Assembly: GCA_044220635.1 (NCBI GenBank)
Contig: JBGAQP010000016.1
Span: 1 to 64,000 of the forward strand
Origin: JBGAQP01 sp044220635
GTDB lineage: Bacteria > Pseudomonadota > Gammaproteobacteria > Burkholderiales > Usitatibacteraceae
DNA: 64,000 nt
Reading direction: 5' to 3'
Below the pieces are notes generated by a model that saw only the letters and a program-made list of their open reading frames with translations, was not told the DNA's origin and searched no databases. Numbering within the stretch: the stretch's first letter is position 1; every line of letters starts with the position of its first letter. Below, piece by piece: positions 35,655 through 46,581 of this stretch. The translations under genes and the position numbers were made by a program.

Positions 35655-35834
35655 CGGCGGGGGCCTTTCGGGGCGGGGTGAAAGTTTCATCTGCTGCAAT
35701 TCGATTTCGGCCATCGTATCGCAGCCGGTGCCGGCCGGCCAAGCGCCCCCGGTCCGGCCGTGGTTACAATGGCCACCTCCCCTCGACCCCCGGAAATGTG
35801 AACTGCGGCATCGCGCCGCCCGGCGCGAACGGCC

Positions 35835-35840
35835 TAATCT
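35835..35840 (+). promoter_or_regulatory. Putative -10 box TAATCT, leaderless-type
   Basis: TAATCT ends 7 bases before ATG 35848 with no SD between. A second candidate, TACAAT at 35765-35770, would give a 70-base leader. Confidence 0.35.
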
Positions 35841-35847
35841 TCCTTCC

Positions 35848-37014
35848 ATGCTCGACATCCGCACCCTCCTCATCGTGATGGTGATCACGGACCTGATCCT
35901 GGCCGCGACGCTGTGGATCGGCGCGGGACGGCGGATGCGCGAGGGCCTGGGGCCGTGGACGATCTCGCTCGGGATGCAGGCGCTCGCCTTCGCCCTCTTC
36001 GCCACGCCCGCGTACGCGACCGAGCCCGGGCTCATGGTGCTCGCCAACGCGCTCTTCGCGCTCTCCATGACCTTCCAGGGCGCGGCCCTGCTCGAGTTCG
36101 ACCGTCGCAGCCTGCCCGTGTGGGTGCACACCGCCGTGATCGCGGCCATCGGCGTGCCCTTCGCCCTGCTCGCGGGCGACCTCGCGGGGCAGGTGCTCTT
36201 CGCCGGCGTCGCCTTCGGCTCGCTGCTCGCCGTCCTGGCGGTGATCGCCCTGCAGCTGCGCGCCCCGCTCGGCCACCACCTGCGCGGGCTGATGGTGGGC
36301 TGCTACGCGCTGGGCGCGCTGTTCTTCGTGACCCGCGGCATCACCGCGGGCCTGAGCTCCGACCCGATCCAGGCGCTGCTCATCCCCGGCATCCTGCAGG
36401 CGGGAACGCAGATCGCCGCCTACGCCGTGGTGCTCGCGGGATCGTGCGGGTTCCTCCTGATGCACAAGGAGCGCTCGGACAACGCCGCGGCGCGGCTCGC
36501 GACGATCGACCCGCTCACCGGCGCCTACAACCGCCGCACCTTCCACGAGATCGCCGGGCGCGAACTGTCGCGCGCGCGGCGCGCGAACCAGGCGCTTTCC
36601 GTGATCATGCTCGACCTCGACCACTTCCGCGCGATCAACGAGCGCCACGGCCACCTGGTCGGCGACGAGGTCCTCAAGCGCTTCGCCGACGTCGTGCGCC
36701 TGCAGCTGCGCAAGGAGGACATGCTCGCGCGCTACGGCGGCGAGGAGTTCTGCGTGCTGCTCACCGAGGTTCCCGGCCCGGGCGCGGTGGTCGTCGCCGG
36801 CCGCATCCGCAAGGCGGTCGCCGCCGAGGAGTTCTCGGTCGAGGGAAAGCCCGTCCCGGTCACCGTGAGCGCGGGCGTCGCCGCCCGCCTCGACGAGGGC
36901 CCGGAAAGCATCGACGAGCTGCTCGGGCGCGCCGACCAGGCGCTCGGCATCGCGAAGCACCGCGGGCGCGACCGCGTCGTGGCCCTGTCGCTCGGCCGCT
37001 CGATCGCGGCGTAG
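35848..37014 (+). CDS. Membrane diguanylate cyclase (GGDEF)
   Basis: 388 residues. Six or seven transmembrane helices (about residues 5-205) form a membrane sensor with little periplasmic loop. The GGDEF domain begins at TIDPLTGAYNRRTF, with GGEEF at 297-301 and a complete I-site R288-K-E-D291, so it is probably active and product-inhibited. It is the second diguanylate cyclase in the window. A TAATCT hexamer sits 7 bases before the ATG and there is no SD, so the mRNA may be leaderless. Confidence 0.9.
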   Translation: MLDIRTLLIVMVITDLILAATLWIGAGRRMREGLGPWTISLGMQALAFALFATPAYATEPGLMVLANALFALSMTFQGAALLEFDRRSLPVWVHTAVIAAIGVPFALLAGDLAGQVLFAGVAFGSLLAVLAVIALQLRAPLGHHLRGLMVGCYALGALFFVTRGITAGLSSDPIQALLIPGILQAGTQIAAYAVVLAGSCGFLLMHKERSDNAAARLATIDPLTGAYNRRTFHEIAGRELSRARRANQALSVIMLDLDHFRAINERHGHLVGDEVLKRFADVVRLQLRKEDMLARYGGEEFCVLLTEVPGPGAVVVAGRIRKAVAAEEFSVEGKPVPVTVSAGVAARLDEGPESIDELLGRADQALGIAKHRGRDRVVALSLGRSIAA

Positions 37015-37063
37015 AATTCCGTCTCGGGCGGCCGACGCCGCCGCCGCTTTCCGCTCCCCGCCG

Positions 37064-37714
37064 ATGCACCTCCTCTATTTCGCCGACCCCCTCTGCTCGT
37101 GGTGCTACGGCTTCGGGCCGCAGCTCGCCGCGCTCCTCGCCCGCCATCCCGGCGCGCGCCTCGACCTCGTGATGGGGGGGCTGCGCCCCTACAACACGCA
37201 GACCATGAGCCCCGAGTTCAAGGAGATGCTGCGCGGACACTGGAAGCACGTGCGCGAGGCCTCGGGGCTGCCGTTCTCCGAGGCGATCCTCGCGCGCGAG
37301 GACTTCGTCTACGACACCGAGCCGCCCTGCCGCGCGGTGGTCACGGCGCGTGCGCTCGACGCCGCGAAGGCCCGGGAATTCCTCGGGGCGGTGCAGGCCG
37401 CCTTCTACCGCGACGCCCGCGAGGTGACCCGGCCCGAGGTGCTCGCCGACCTCGCGGCCGAGGCCGGCTACGAGCGCGCCACCTTCCTCGAGCGGCTCGA
37501 GTCCGAGGAGATGCGCGCGGAGACGCGCCTGGATTTCAGCACCGCGCAGTCGCTCGGCGTCACGGGGTTCCCGACCCTCGGCCTCGCCCGCGGCGACCAG
37601 CTCTACCTCGTCGCCTCGGGCTACACCGCGGCCGACGTGCTCGACGAGCGCATCGCCGAGATCGAGCGGCTCGCGGCCGCGAAGGCTCCGGCCGGGACCG
37701 CCGCGCCGGCATGA
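37064..37714 (+). CDS. DsbA family oxidoreductase
   Basis: 216-residue thioredoxin-fold protein with an active-site C11-S-W-C14 at the end of the first strand (YFADPLCSWCYGF). A helical insert follows, then the cis-Pro segment GVTGFPTLGL. There is no signal peptide, so it acts in the cytoplasm, as do FrnE-like and 2-hydroxychromene-2-carboxylate isomerase-like relatives. The substrate is unknown. The last bases overlap the start of the S41-like gene (ATGA), so the two are coupled. Confidence 0.88.
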   Translation: MHLLYFADPLCSWCYGFGPQLAALLARHPGARLDLVMGGLRPYNTQTMSPEFKEMLRGHWKHVREASGLPFSEAILAREDFVYDTEPPCRAVVTARALDAAKAREFLGAVQAAFYRDAREVTRPEVLADLAAEAGYERATFLERLESEEMRAETRLDFSTAQSLGVTGFPTLGLARGDQLYLVASGYTAADVLDERIAEIERLAAAKAPAGTAAPA

Positions 37715-38952
37715 GGCGCCGCGACCTGCTCGGGCTGGCCGCGACGCTGCCCCTCGCTCCGCTGCTCGCGCGGGCCCAGCCGGCCGCGCGGGGTTTCGCC
37801 GAGGACTTCGACGCGATGTGGAAGGCCGTCGACGAGGGCTACGCCTACTTCGACGGCGCGCGTGCGGCGTGGCGCCGCGCGCGCGATCTCTGGCGCCCCC
37901 GCGCGGCGGGGGCGAAGACGCTCGAGGCTTTCGCGCGGGCGCTCGATGGCGCGCTCGCGGAGCTGCGCGACGATCACGTGGGCCTTTCCGGCAAGGGCAT
38001 CGGCGTTTCGCGCCGCGTCCCCGCGGAGACCGACATCTGGGCACGCTTCGCCGGGCCCCAGGCGCTCGTCACCGCGGTGCGTGCCTCCACCGTCGCCGAC
38101 GTCGCGGGCCTGCACCCCGGGCACGTCGTGGTCGGCATCCAGGGCCTGCCGGTGGAGCACGCGATCCGCGACCTGCTCGGGCCGAAGCCCGCCGGCGGCG
38201 CCGCCCGCGACTGGGCCCTGCGCCACGTCCTTGCCGGCCCCCGCGAGGGGATGCTGCGCCTCGAGGTGGCGGAAGGGCGCTCGCGCCGCACGCTCGAGAT
38301 CGCGCGCGGCACCGCCGACGAGGGTTCGGGCCCGCCTCTCGTCGCGCGGCGCATCGGCGAGAACCGCGACCTCGGCTACATCCGCATCAAGAACAACCTC
38401 GGCGATCCCGCCTTCGTCGGGCATTTCGACGCGGCCCTCACGCTGATGGGCGACACGCGCGGGCTGATCCTCGACCTGCGCGAGACTTTCGCGGGCGGGA
38501 CCGAGACGGGCGTGCGCGCGGTCCTCTCGCGTTTCGTCACCGCCGAGTCGCCGTGGCAGGCGCGCGAGAGCGCGGGCCGGCCGCGCATCGTCGACACGGT
38601 CGCGCCGCGCGGGGCCTGGGCCTACCGCGCCGCGCTCGTCGTGCTCGTGGACCGCTGGACGGCGGCCGAAGGCGAGGCCCTCGCCGCGGGGCTCGAGGCC
38701 GTCGCGCGCGCCACCCTCATCGGCACGCCCATGGCGGGTCTGCGCGGGCGCGCGCGCGCCCTCACCCTGCCCCGCACCGGGCTCGCGCTGCGCTTCCCCG
38801 CGGAGAGGACCTTCCACGTGAACGGCACGCCGCGCGAGGCGATCCGCCCGGCGATCGACGTGGACCTCGCGGCGCCGAGCGGCGGGCCCGGGGACCCGAT
38901 CCTCTACCAGGGGCTCAAGCGCCTCGAGGGGACCGGCGTCGCGCGCCGCTAG
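37711..38952 (+). CDS. S41-family peptidase homologue lacking the catalytic serine
   Basis: 413 residues with a twin-arginine-like signal (MRRRDLLGL...LLARAQ). After a helical N region (DEGYAYFDG) comes a PDZ-like segment (SVADVAGLHPGHVVVGIQGLPV), then the S41 core with YIRIKNNLG and LILDLRETFAGGTE. Where family members have the nucleophile in a W-T-x-S-x-G-E context, this sequence reads W316-T-A-A319-E-G-E, so Ser is replaced by Ala. It may be a pseudo-protease that binds peptides. It overlaps the DsbA-like gene by 4 bases and the convergent thioesterase gene by 4 bases. Confidence 0.75.
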   Translation: MRRRDLLGLAATLPLAPLLARAQPAARGFAEDFDAMWKAVDEGYAYFDGARAAWRRARDLWRPRAAGAKTLEAFARALDGALAELRDDHVGLSGKGIGVSRRVPAETDIWARFAGPQALVTAVRASTVADVAGLHPGHVVVGIQGLPVEHAIRDLLGPKPAGGAARDWALRHVLAGPREGMLRLEVAEGRSRRTLEIARGTADEGSGPPLVARRIGENRDLGYIRIKNNLGDPAFVGHFDAALTLMGDTRGLILDLRETFAGGTETGVRAVLSRFVTAESPWQARESAGRPRIVDTVAPRGAWAYRAALVVLVDRWTAAEGEALAAGLEAVARATLIGTPMAGLRGRARALTLPRTGLALRFPAERTFHVNGTPREAIRPAIDVDLAAPSGGPGDPILYQGLKRLEGTGVARR

Positions 38953-39371
38953 GGCGGGACCGCGCCGCCCTTCGCCGCCTTCGCCTGCACGCGCTGGTCG
39001 AACCGGTCGAGGTTCACCACGACGCGCTCGTGGGTTCCCTCGCCGATGAGCTCGCGCTCGTCCTCGGCACGCACGCGGAAGTGGATCGTCCGGCCCTCGA
39101 CGCGCACCACTTCCGCCGTGGCCCGCACGCGCATGCCCACGGGCGTGGCCGCCACGTGGGAGATGTCGAGCCGCGTGCCCAGGCTCTGGTGGTGCTCGGG
39201 CAGCGACTGCTCGACGGCGGCGAGCGCCGCGGCCTCGATCAGGTTGATCATGACCGGCGTGGCGAGCACGCGGATCCGTCCGCTGCCCACGCGCGGCGCC
39301 GTGTGCTGCTCGCCGACCACCATCTCGGCGGTCCCGGTGAGCCCGGGGGGAAGGTCCAGGACGAGTCCCAT
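38949..39371 (-). CDS. FlK-like hotdog-fold thioesterase
   Basis: 140-residue hotdog protein resembling fluoroacetyl-CoA thioesterase FlK and related acyl-CoA hydrolases. Candidate catalytic residues are Thr in LATPVM, Glu in NLIEAAA and His in DISHVAATP, in the order used by FlK. Conserved Gly-x-G and VEGRTIHF strands complete the fold. It should hydrolyse a short acyl-CoA; fluoroacetyl specificity is not implied. It converges on the S41-like gene with a 4-base overlap. Confidence 0.82.
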   Translation of the reverse strand: MGLVLDLPPGLTGTAEMVVGEQHTAPRVGSGRIRVLATPVMINLIEAAALAAVEQSLPEHHQSLGTRLDISHVAATPVGMRVRATAEVVRVEGRTIHFRVRAEDERELIGEGTHERVVVNLDRFDQRVQAKAAKGGAVPP

Positions 39372-39470
39372 GGGGGGCCAGTATTGCAGAAACCCCGGCG
39401 CGGCCGCGGGGAATTGAACCGCGGGAGTCCGCCACCATCTATACGGCTGGACGGGATTGCGGAGACGGGA

Positions 39471-40316
39471 ATGATCGACGCGACGCTGGCTTCATTCGAG
39501 AAGGACGTGATCGAGGCCTCGAAGGAGGTGCCGGTCCTGGTGGATTTCTGGGCGCCGTGGTGCGGCCCCTGCCGGATGCTCGGCCCGCTGCTCGAGAAGC
39601 TCGAGCGCGACTATGCCGGGCGCTGGAAGCTCGTCAAGGTCAACTCCGACCAGAACCCGGAGCTCGCGGCGCAGTTCCAGGTGCGCTCGATTCCCTACGT
39701 GGTCGCCTTCGCCGAGGGGCGGCCCGCGGGCCAGTTCCTCGGGGCGCAATCCGAGGGGCAGATCCGCGCGTTCCTCGACCGGCTGATCCCGGACCCGAGC
39801 CGAATCGAGCACCGCAAGGCCCGCGAGGCCCTCGCCCGCGGCCAGTCCGCGATCGCCGCGGAGCACCTGCGCAACGCCCTCGCGCTCGATCCCTCCAACG
39901 ACGCGGCGCGCCTCGACCTGGTCGCCTCGCTCCTCGAAGCCGGCGAGTCCCAGGCCGCGCGCGCGCAGTTCGACACGCTGTCGGCCGGCGCCGACCAGGA
40001 ATCGGGCTACGCCGCGGTGCGTGCGCGGCTCGAGGCCGCGGAGCGCGTGGCGACGCTGCCTCCCGCCGAGGAGCTCGCGCGGCGGATCGCGTCCGACGGG
40101 GGCGACCTCCAGGCCCGCCTCGACCTCGCAGAGCTGCACATCGCGCGGCGCGAGTTCGCCGCCGCGCTCGGGCAACTGCTCGAGATCGCGAAGCGCGACC
40201 GCAAGTTCCGCGACGACATCGGGCGCGTGAAGATGCTCGCCGTCTTCGAGATGGCGGCCGCCGAGCCCGAGCTGGTTTCCGAGTACCGCCGGAAGCTCTC
40301 CGGCGCGCTGTACTAG
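39471..40316 (+). CDS. Thioredoxin/co-chaperone CnoX (YbbN) family
   Basis: 281 residues. An N-terminal thioredoxin fold carries C31-G-P-C34 in WAPWCGPCRM. TPR-like helices follow up to the C terminus (AAEHLRNALALDPSNDAARLDLV; LQARLDLAELHIARREFAAAL). This is the CnoX/YbbN layout: a cytoplasmic holdase that protects proteins from over-oxidation and passes them to GroEL or DnaK. E. coli CnoX has lost one active-site Cys, whereas this one keeps both, as in alphaproteobacterial forms. It is transcribed alone between two convergent or unrelated genes. Confidence 0.9.
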   Translation: MIDATLASFEKDVIEASKEVPVLVDFWAPWCGPCRMLGPLLEKLERDYAGRWKLVKVNSDQNPELAAQFQVRSIPYVVAFAEGRPAGQFLGAQSEGQIRAFLDRLIPDPSRIEHRKAREALARGQSAIAAEHLRNALALDPSNDAARLDLVASLLEAGESQAARAQFDTLSAGADQESGYAAVRARLEAAERVATLPPAEELARRIASDGGDLQARLDLAELHIARREFAAALGQLLEIAKRDRKFRDDIGRVKMLAVFEMAAAEPELVSEYRRKLSGALY

Positions 40317-40493
40317 AGGGTTCCGTACCCGGCGCGGCGGTCCGGCAACCGCGCACTTGCCCGGCCACCCGGGGCGTCCTTCCCTCCTTTGGGGACGCAG
40401 GGAGCCGCCGCGCCGAAGGGCGGAATCGCGGGCCCCGGCCCCACTTGCGGTAATGTGCGCGAAGGGGCCGCCTCCGGTCCCGCCGACCCTGCG

Positions 40494-42320
40494 ATGACCA
40501 CCCGATCGGTTTGCGTGGAGCCCGCGCGGCTCGCGTTCTCCCCCCAAGGCACGCCGCTGTCCGAAGCGTTCGGGGACCTCTACCATCCGACCGAGGGCGG
40601 CCCCGGGCAGGCGCGCCACGTCTTCCTCGCGGGCAACGGCCTTCCGGAGCGCTGGCGGGGCCGCGAGGCCTTCGTGATCCTCGAGACGGGCTTCGGCCTG
40701 GGCCTCAATTTCCTCACGGCGTGGCAGGCCTGGCGGGCGGACCCCGAGGCCCCGCGCCGGCTGCACTTCGTTTCGGTCGAGAAGCATCCCCTCGCGCGCG
40801 AGGACCTCGGGCGCGCGCTCGCTCCCTTCGACGAGCTGGCGCCGCTCGCGCTCGCGCTCGTCGCCGTCTGGCCGCCGCCGATCGCCGGCTTCCACCGCCT
40901 GCACTTCGACGGCGGGCGCGTCGCGCTCACGCTGCTCCTCGGGGAGGCCCGCGAGCTCCTGCCGCAGCTCGAGGCGGGCGCCGACGCGCTCTTCCTCGAC
41001 GGCTTCTCGCCCGCGAAGAACCCGGAGCTCTGGTCGCCGGAAGTCGTGCGCGAGCTCGCGCGCCTCGCGCTCCCGGGTTCCACGCTCGCCACCTGGACGG
41101 TCGCGGGCGGCGTGCGCGCCGCGCTCGCCGACGCCGGATTCGAGCTCGCGCGGCGCGAAGGCTACGGCCGCAAGCGCGAGATGCTCGCCGGAGCGAAGCC
41201 CGGCGAAGCGGGCGCCGCGAGACGCGAGCGGCGCGCGGTCGTCGTGGGCGGCGGGCTCGCGGGAACGCTGTGCGCGGAGCGGCTCGCCTCGCGCGACTGG
41301 GAGGTCGATCTGGTCGACGCGCGCGAGGCGCCGAGCGCCAGCGCCGTGGGGCTCGTTCGCCCGATCGCCAACCTGCGCGACGCGGTGAACGCCCAGGCCT
41401 CGCGCGCGGCCTTCCTCTACGCGCTGCAGCACTACCGGGCGCTGCAGCACGACGGCTACCACCTCGTCTGGGATCGCTGCGGGGCGCTGCAGCTCGCCGA
41501 GGACGCGGTCGAGGCCGACCGCTTCGCCGCGATCGCCGGCTCCCAGCGCTATCCCCCCGGGTTCCTGCGCACGGTGGACGCGCGCGAGGCGCGCGAGATC
41601 GCGGGGCACGCGGTCCGCGGCGGCGGCTGGTGGATCGCCTCCGGCGCCTGGGTCTCGCCCGCGAGCCTCGCCGTCGCGAGCCTCGCCCGCGCCGGCTCGC
41701 GCGTGCGGCGCCGGGCGGCGGCCCGCGTGGAGCGCCTCGAGCGCGAGGGCGCCGACTGGCGCGCGCTCGACCGCAACGGCCGCGTGATCGCCGAGGCGCC
41801 CGCGCTCGTGATCGCGAACGCCGCGGATGCGATGCGCCTCGCGCCCGCGGCGCGCCTGCCCTTGTCGACGGTGCGCGGCCAGGTGAGCTACCTGCCCGCC
41901 GCCCCGGCGCGCACGCTCGCGACGATCGTCTGCGGCACCGGCTATTGCGCGCCCCTTCCGGAAGGCGGCGTGTGCGTCGGCGCCACCTACCAGCACCACG
42001 ACGCCGACGAGGCGCTGCGCGCCGCGGACCATCGCGACAACCTCGCGCGCGCCGAGGCGATGATGCCCGGCTTCGCCGCGGGACTGCACCCCATGGACCT
42101 CGGCGGCTGGACGGGGTTTCGCACCACGGTGCCCGACCGCCTGCCCATCTTCGGCGCGCTCGCCGAGCGCGGCCTCTGGGCCGCGACGGGCCTGGGCTCG
42201 CGGGGGCTGCTGTGGGCGCCCCTGGGCGCGGAGCTGCTCGCCTGCCTGCTCTCGGGCGAGCCCTCGCCCCTGCCCCGGGACCTGCGCGGGGCGATCTCCC
42301 CTTCGCGATTCCTGTCCTGA
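40494..42320 (+). CDS. mnmC: Bifunctional tRNA 5-methylaminomethyl-2-thiouridine biosynthesis protein MnmC
   Basis: 608-residue two-domain enzyme. The N-terminal methyltransferase (MnmD, about residues 1-235) has the SAM motif ILETGFGLGLNFL, DALFLDGFSPAKNPELW and a WTVAGGVR segment. The C-terminal FAD-dependent oxidase (about 245-600) starts with AVVVGGGLAGTLCAERLA and includes GLVRPIANLRDAVN and GWTGFRTTVPDRLP. MnmC converts cmnm5s2U34 to nm5s2U and then to mnm5s2U34 in tRNA. Its length is close to the ~660 of E. coli. ATG 40494 is chosen; the frame is open to 40389 but begins with low-complexity sequence. Confidence 0.95.
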   Translation: MTTRSVCVEPARLAFSPQGTPLSEAFGDLYHPTEGGPGQARHVFLAGNGLPERWRGREAFVILETGFGLGLNFLTAWQAWRADPEAPRRLHFVSVEKHPLAREDLGRALAPFDELAPLALALVAVWPPPIAGFHRLHFDGGRVALTLLLGEARELLPQLEAGADALFLDGFSPAKNPELWSPEVVRELARLALPGSTLATWTVAGGVRAALADAGFELARREGYGRKREMLAGAKPGEAGAARRERRAVVVGGGLAGTLCAERLASRDWEVDLVDAREAPSASAVGLVRPIANLRDAVNAQASRAAFLYALQHYRALQHDGYHLVWDRCGALQLAEDAVEADRFAAIAGSQRYPPGFLRTVDAREAREIAGHAVRGGGWWIASGAWVSPASLAVASLARAGSRVRRRAAARVERLEREGADWRALDRNGRVIAEAPALVIANAADAMRLAPAARLPLSTVRGQVSYLPAAPARTLATIVCGTGYCAPLPEGGVCVGATYQHHDADEALRAADHRDNLARAEAMMPGFAAGLHPMDLGGWTGFRTTVPDRLPIFGALAERGLWAATGLGSRGLLWAPLGAELLACLLSGEPSPLPRDLRGAISPSRFLS

Positions 42321-42327
42321 GCCGCTT

Positions 42328-43494
42328 TCAGCGGCGTGGCGCGATGCGCGTGCCGTCGGCGAGGTCGTTGCCGGGGTAGAGGACCACCTCGTCGCGCTCG
42401 GCGAGCCCGGCGACGATCTCGGCATCGCGGGCCCCGCGAAGCCCCAGCTCGACCGGCTTCTCGACGGCGCGGCCGTCGGAGACGAGGAAGACCGCCCACT
42501 TCTCGCCGCGGCGGAAGAGCGCTCCCACGGGCACGCGCAGCGCGTCGGCCTTCTCGGCGATGACGATGCGCGCGTCGACGCGGTAGGCATCGCCCACGCC
42601 GGGGGGCACGGCCTTGAAGTCGCCGACGACGTAGACGCGCTGCTCCTCGACGCCCAGCGCCGAGATCTTCTTGAACGCCGCGGGCTCCACGGTGCGCACC
42701 GTCGCCTCGACCACCTCGTTGCCGCCCCATCCGGTGAGCAGCATCCGCATGCCGGGCCTGACGCGCACCGCCTCGTTCGAGAGCACGTCGATGACGATCT
42801 CCAGCGAGCCCGGATCGCCCACCGTGGCGAGCACCGTGCCCGGCTGCACGACGCGCTCGCTCTTCTCGACGATGCGCAGCACCCGGCCGTCGACGGGCGA
42901 GCTCACGCGTACCGTGGGCGCCTTCGCCTGCACCGCGAGGAGCGTCGCCCGCGCCGCCTCCACCTCGGCTGCGGCCGCGGCGGCGCGCGAGCGCGCCGCC
43001 TTCAGCGCCGCCGACTTCGTCTTCGCCGCGACGTCGGCCTGCTCGAGCGCCTGCTCGGAGACGAACTTCTTCGCGAGCAGGTCCGCGACCCGGGCGCGCT
43101 CGCGGTCGGCCTGCGCGGCGTCGGCCTCGGCGCGGCGCACGTTCTCCTCGGCCTCCAGGCGCAGCGCCCGGGTCGCCTCGAGCTTCGCCTCGAGCAGGTC
43201 GCGGTCCGCTTCCGAGATCGGCAGCGGCGCGATCTCCGCGACCACCTGGCCCGCCTTCACGGGATCGCCGTCGCGCAAGGCGACGCGCAGCAGCCGCCCG
43301 GCCACGGGTGCGGCCACGCCGTAGCGGTCGATCGCGCGCGTCTCCCCATCCTCGTCGACCGTGACCTGCACGAGGCCGCGCGTGACCTTCGCGGTCTCGA
43401 CGATCCGCGGCTCCGGCCAGGCCCACCAGGCGAGGAGCGCGACGAGCGCGAGCCCGGCTGCGGAGTACTTGAGTGCCTGCCTGGAGATCTTCAT
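42328..43494 (-). CDS. Periplasmic adaptor protein (HlyD/MFP family) of an ABC exporter
   Basis: 388 residues. An N-terminal transmembrane anchor (SAAGLALVALLAWWAW) is followed by the adaptor architecture: barrel/lipoyl segment (VAAPVAGRLLRV), a long coiled-coil hairpin (about residues 95-200), then VSSPVDGRVLRIV and a beta-barrel domain. In Gram-negatives such adaptors link an inner-membrane exporter to an outer-membrane TolC channel. It lies 13 bases downstream of an FtsX/MacB-type permease and its ATPase, so it belongs to that tripartite exporter. No TolC gene is nearby. Confidence 0.88.
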   Translation of the reverse strand: MKISRQALKYSAAGLALVALLAWWAWPEPRIVETAKVTRGLVQVTVDEDGETRAIDRYGVAAPVAGRLLRVALRDGDPVKAGQVVAEIAPLPISEADRDLLEAKLEATRALRLEAEENVRRAEADAAQADRERARVADLLAKKFVSEQALEQADVAAKTKSAALKAARSRAAAAAAEVEAARATLLAVQAKAPTVRVSSPVDGRVLRIVEKSERVVQPGTVLATVGDPGSLEIVIDVLSNEAVRVRPGMRMLLTGWGGNEVVEATVRTVEPAAFKKISALGVEEQRVYVVGDFKAVPPGVGDAYRVDARIVIAEKADALRVPVGALFRRGEKWAVFLVSDGRAVEKPVELGLRGARDAEIVAGLAERDEVVLYPGNDLADGTRIAPRR

Positions 43495-43507
43495 CGCTTC
43501 CTTCGCC

Positions 43508-45873
43508 TCATTCGCGCGCCTTGAGCGCCGCCACCAGGTCGAGGCGGCGCAGCCGCCAGGCCACCGCCGCGCCGGAGGCCGCGGCGGCAACCGCCACGGC
43601 GACCATCGCCCCGACGAGATTGGCGCCGGTCACCACGTAGGGCATGCGCCACATCTGCGTGGACAGCATCCAGATGAAGTAGATCGTGAGCCCGATGCCG
43701 AGCGCAAGCCCCAGGGGAAGGCCCACGGCGGTGATCACCCCCTGCTCGCCGAGCAGGAGCGAGGCGGTCTCGCGCTGCGTGAGCCCCAGCACGCGCAGCG
43801 TCGCGAGCTCGTAGCCGCGCTCCGAGAGCGCGATCCGCGCCCCGTTGTAGACCAGCCCGAAGGCGATGATCCACGCGAAGACCAGGTTGATGGCGATCAT
43901 GATGCCCACGCTGCGGTCGATCATCGCCGAGAACTGCGCGTAGGCGGCTTCCCGCAGGTTCGCGCCCGCCACCTGCGGGATCCCCTTCAGGTCGGCGAAC
44001 AGGCGCTCGCGCGCCGCCGCGTCCACGCGCAGGTACGCGCCCGTGAGCACGTCGCCCTCGCCCAGGAGCGCGTTGGCCGTGGCGCGCGCGACGTAGGCGG
44101 CGTAGCCGATCGGCTCGTCCACCACGCCCATCACCAGCATGGGCACGCGCGGCCGCTTGCCCTCCATCACCTCGACCTCGATCGTGTCGCCGGCGCGCAC
44201 GCCGAGCGTGTCGGCGAAGATCGCCGTGAGCAGGATCCCCTCGGGCGGGATCGCCCAGGGGCGCCCGTCGCCCCCGACCACGCGGCGAAGCCGCGATTCG
44301 GGCTCGACCCCGAACAGGACCCCGCGCTTCATGCGGTGCGCGCCGTGCAGCCGCGCGGAGGCGAGCCGCAGGGGCTCGGCTTCGAGCACCCCCGGCATCG
44401 TGCGCAGCTCGTGGAGGGCGCCGAGCGAGCGCGGGTGCGTGAGCATCACCTGCAGGTCGTCGCGCTGCACGATCGTGAACTGCCAGGCCATGAGGTAGCG
44501 CACGCCGTCCATCATCGCCGACATCATCACGAGGAGCGACACGGCGATGGCGATGCCCGAGACGTTCGCCACGAAGCGCAGCGGGCGCCGCGCGAGGTTG
44601 CGCACGAGCATCCGGCCCGCGGGCTTGAGCGCCCGGCGCAGGCCGTAGCGCTCGAGGAGCCCGGCGTGGAAGCGCGGCGGCGGCTCGGGGTGCATCGATT
44701 CGGCGGGCGCGAGGCTCGCGGCGCGCATCGCGGCGGGCACCGCGCCCAGGGCCGCCGCGCCGACGGCGAGCGCCACGCCCGCGGCGGCCGCAGGCAGCAT
44801 GTGCTCGCCCCCGGACATCGGGAAGAAGTAGTACTCCCGGTAGAGCTCGAGCATCGAGGCCGCGAAGGGAAGCCCCGTCGCGACGCCGAGCGCGGCGCCG
44901 AGCAGCGAGATCAGCAGCGCGAGCTTGAGGTAGTGCAGCGCGATCTCCGCGCCCGAGTAGCCGAAGGCCTTGAGCAGCCCCACCTGGGAGCGCTGCAGCT
45001 GCACGAGCCGCGTGAGGACGGTATAGAGCAGGAAGGCCGCGACGGCGAGGAAGATCGTCGGCGTGATGCGCGACATCGTGCGGTTCTGGGTGACCTCGTC
45101 GGAGAGGAAGCGGTGCGAGAGCTGGTCCTCGCGGTCGTAGGCGCCCACGCCGCCGTAGGGCGCGAGGATGCGGTCGAGCTCGCCGAGCACCGCGGGGATC
45201 GAGGCGCCCGGCCCCACCCGCGCCGTGACGTCGTTGAACGCGCCCTCCATGTCGTAGGCGGTCGCGAGGCCCTTGCGGTCCATCCAGAGCACGCCGTAGC
45301 GGCGGTTGTCCGGGACGAACTGGCCGGGCCCGAGCGCGTAGATGAACTCGGGGGAGTTCGCCACGCCGACCACCTGCAGGCGCTTGTAGCGCCCGTTGAT
45401 CACGGCGCGGATCGCGTCGCCCGGCTGGAGCCCGTGGGCGAGCGCGAAGGCCTCGCTCGCGAGGACCTCGTCCTGGCTCGCGGGCGCGGGCACCCGCCCG
45501 CGGCGCAGGTGCAGCGTGTTGAGGCCGCCGGAGGCCTCCCGGGAGATCGACACGATGAGCCCCCGTGCAGGCTCGGCGAAGCCCGGCACGTCGAGGTTCA
45601 CCCGCACCACGACGCGCGTCTCGAGCACGGCGAGGCCGGGGATCGCGCGCAGCGACGCCGCGACGTGCTCCGGCGCGCGCACCAGCCCCGCGAAGACGTC
45701 GGCGAAGTGGTGCTGCTCGTAGAAGGCGGCCTGCGAGGCCGCGAGGGTGCGGTTGAGCGAGGAGAGCGAGACGAAGGAATTGATGCCTCCCGCCACGACC
45801 AGCGCGCACGCGAGGATCTGGCCGCGCATGTGCCAGGCGTCGCGCAGGATCTTGCGGTCGAGGGCGCCCAGCC

Positions 45874-45877
<4 letters not shown>
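43508..45877 (-). CDS. FtsX/MacB-type ABC transporter permease
   Basis: 789 residues, about eight transmembrane helices in two FtsX repeats, with a large periplasmic segment after the first helix (about residues 40-265) and another in the second half (about 450-640). The helices include ITPTIFLAVAAFLLYTVL and SGIAIAVSLLVMMSAMM. This is the layout of permeases that use mechanotransmission to move substrates from the periplasm outward, such as lipoproteins, peptides or macrolides. It starts at GTG 45877, and the GTGA overlaps the ATPase stop. The adaptor gene follows. The substrate is unknown. Confidence 0.88.
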
Positions 45878-46581
<704 letters not shown>

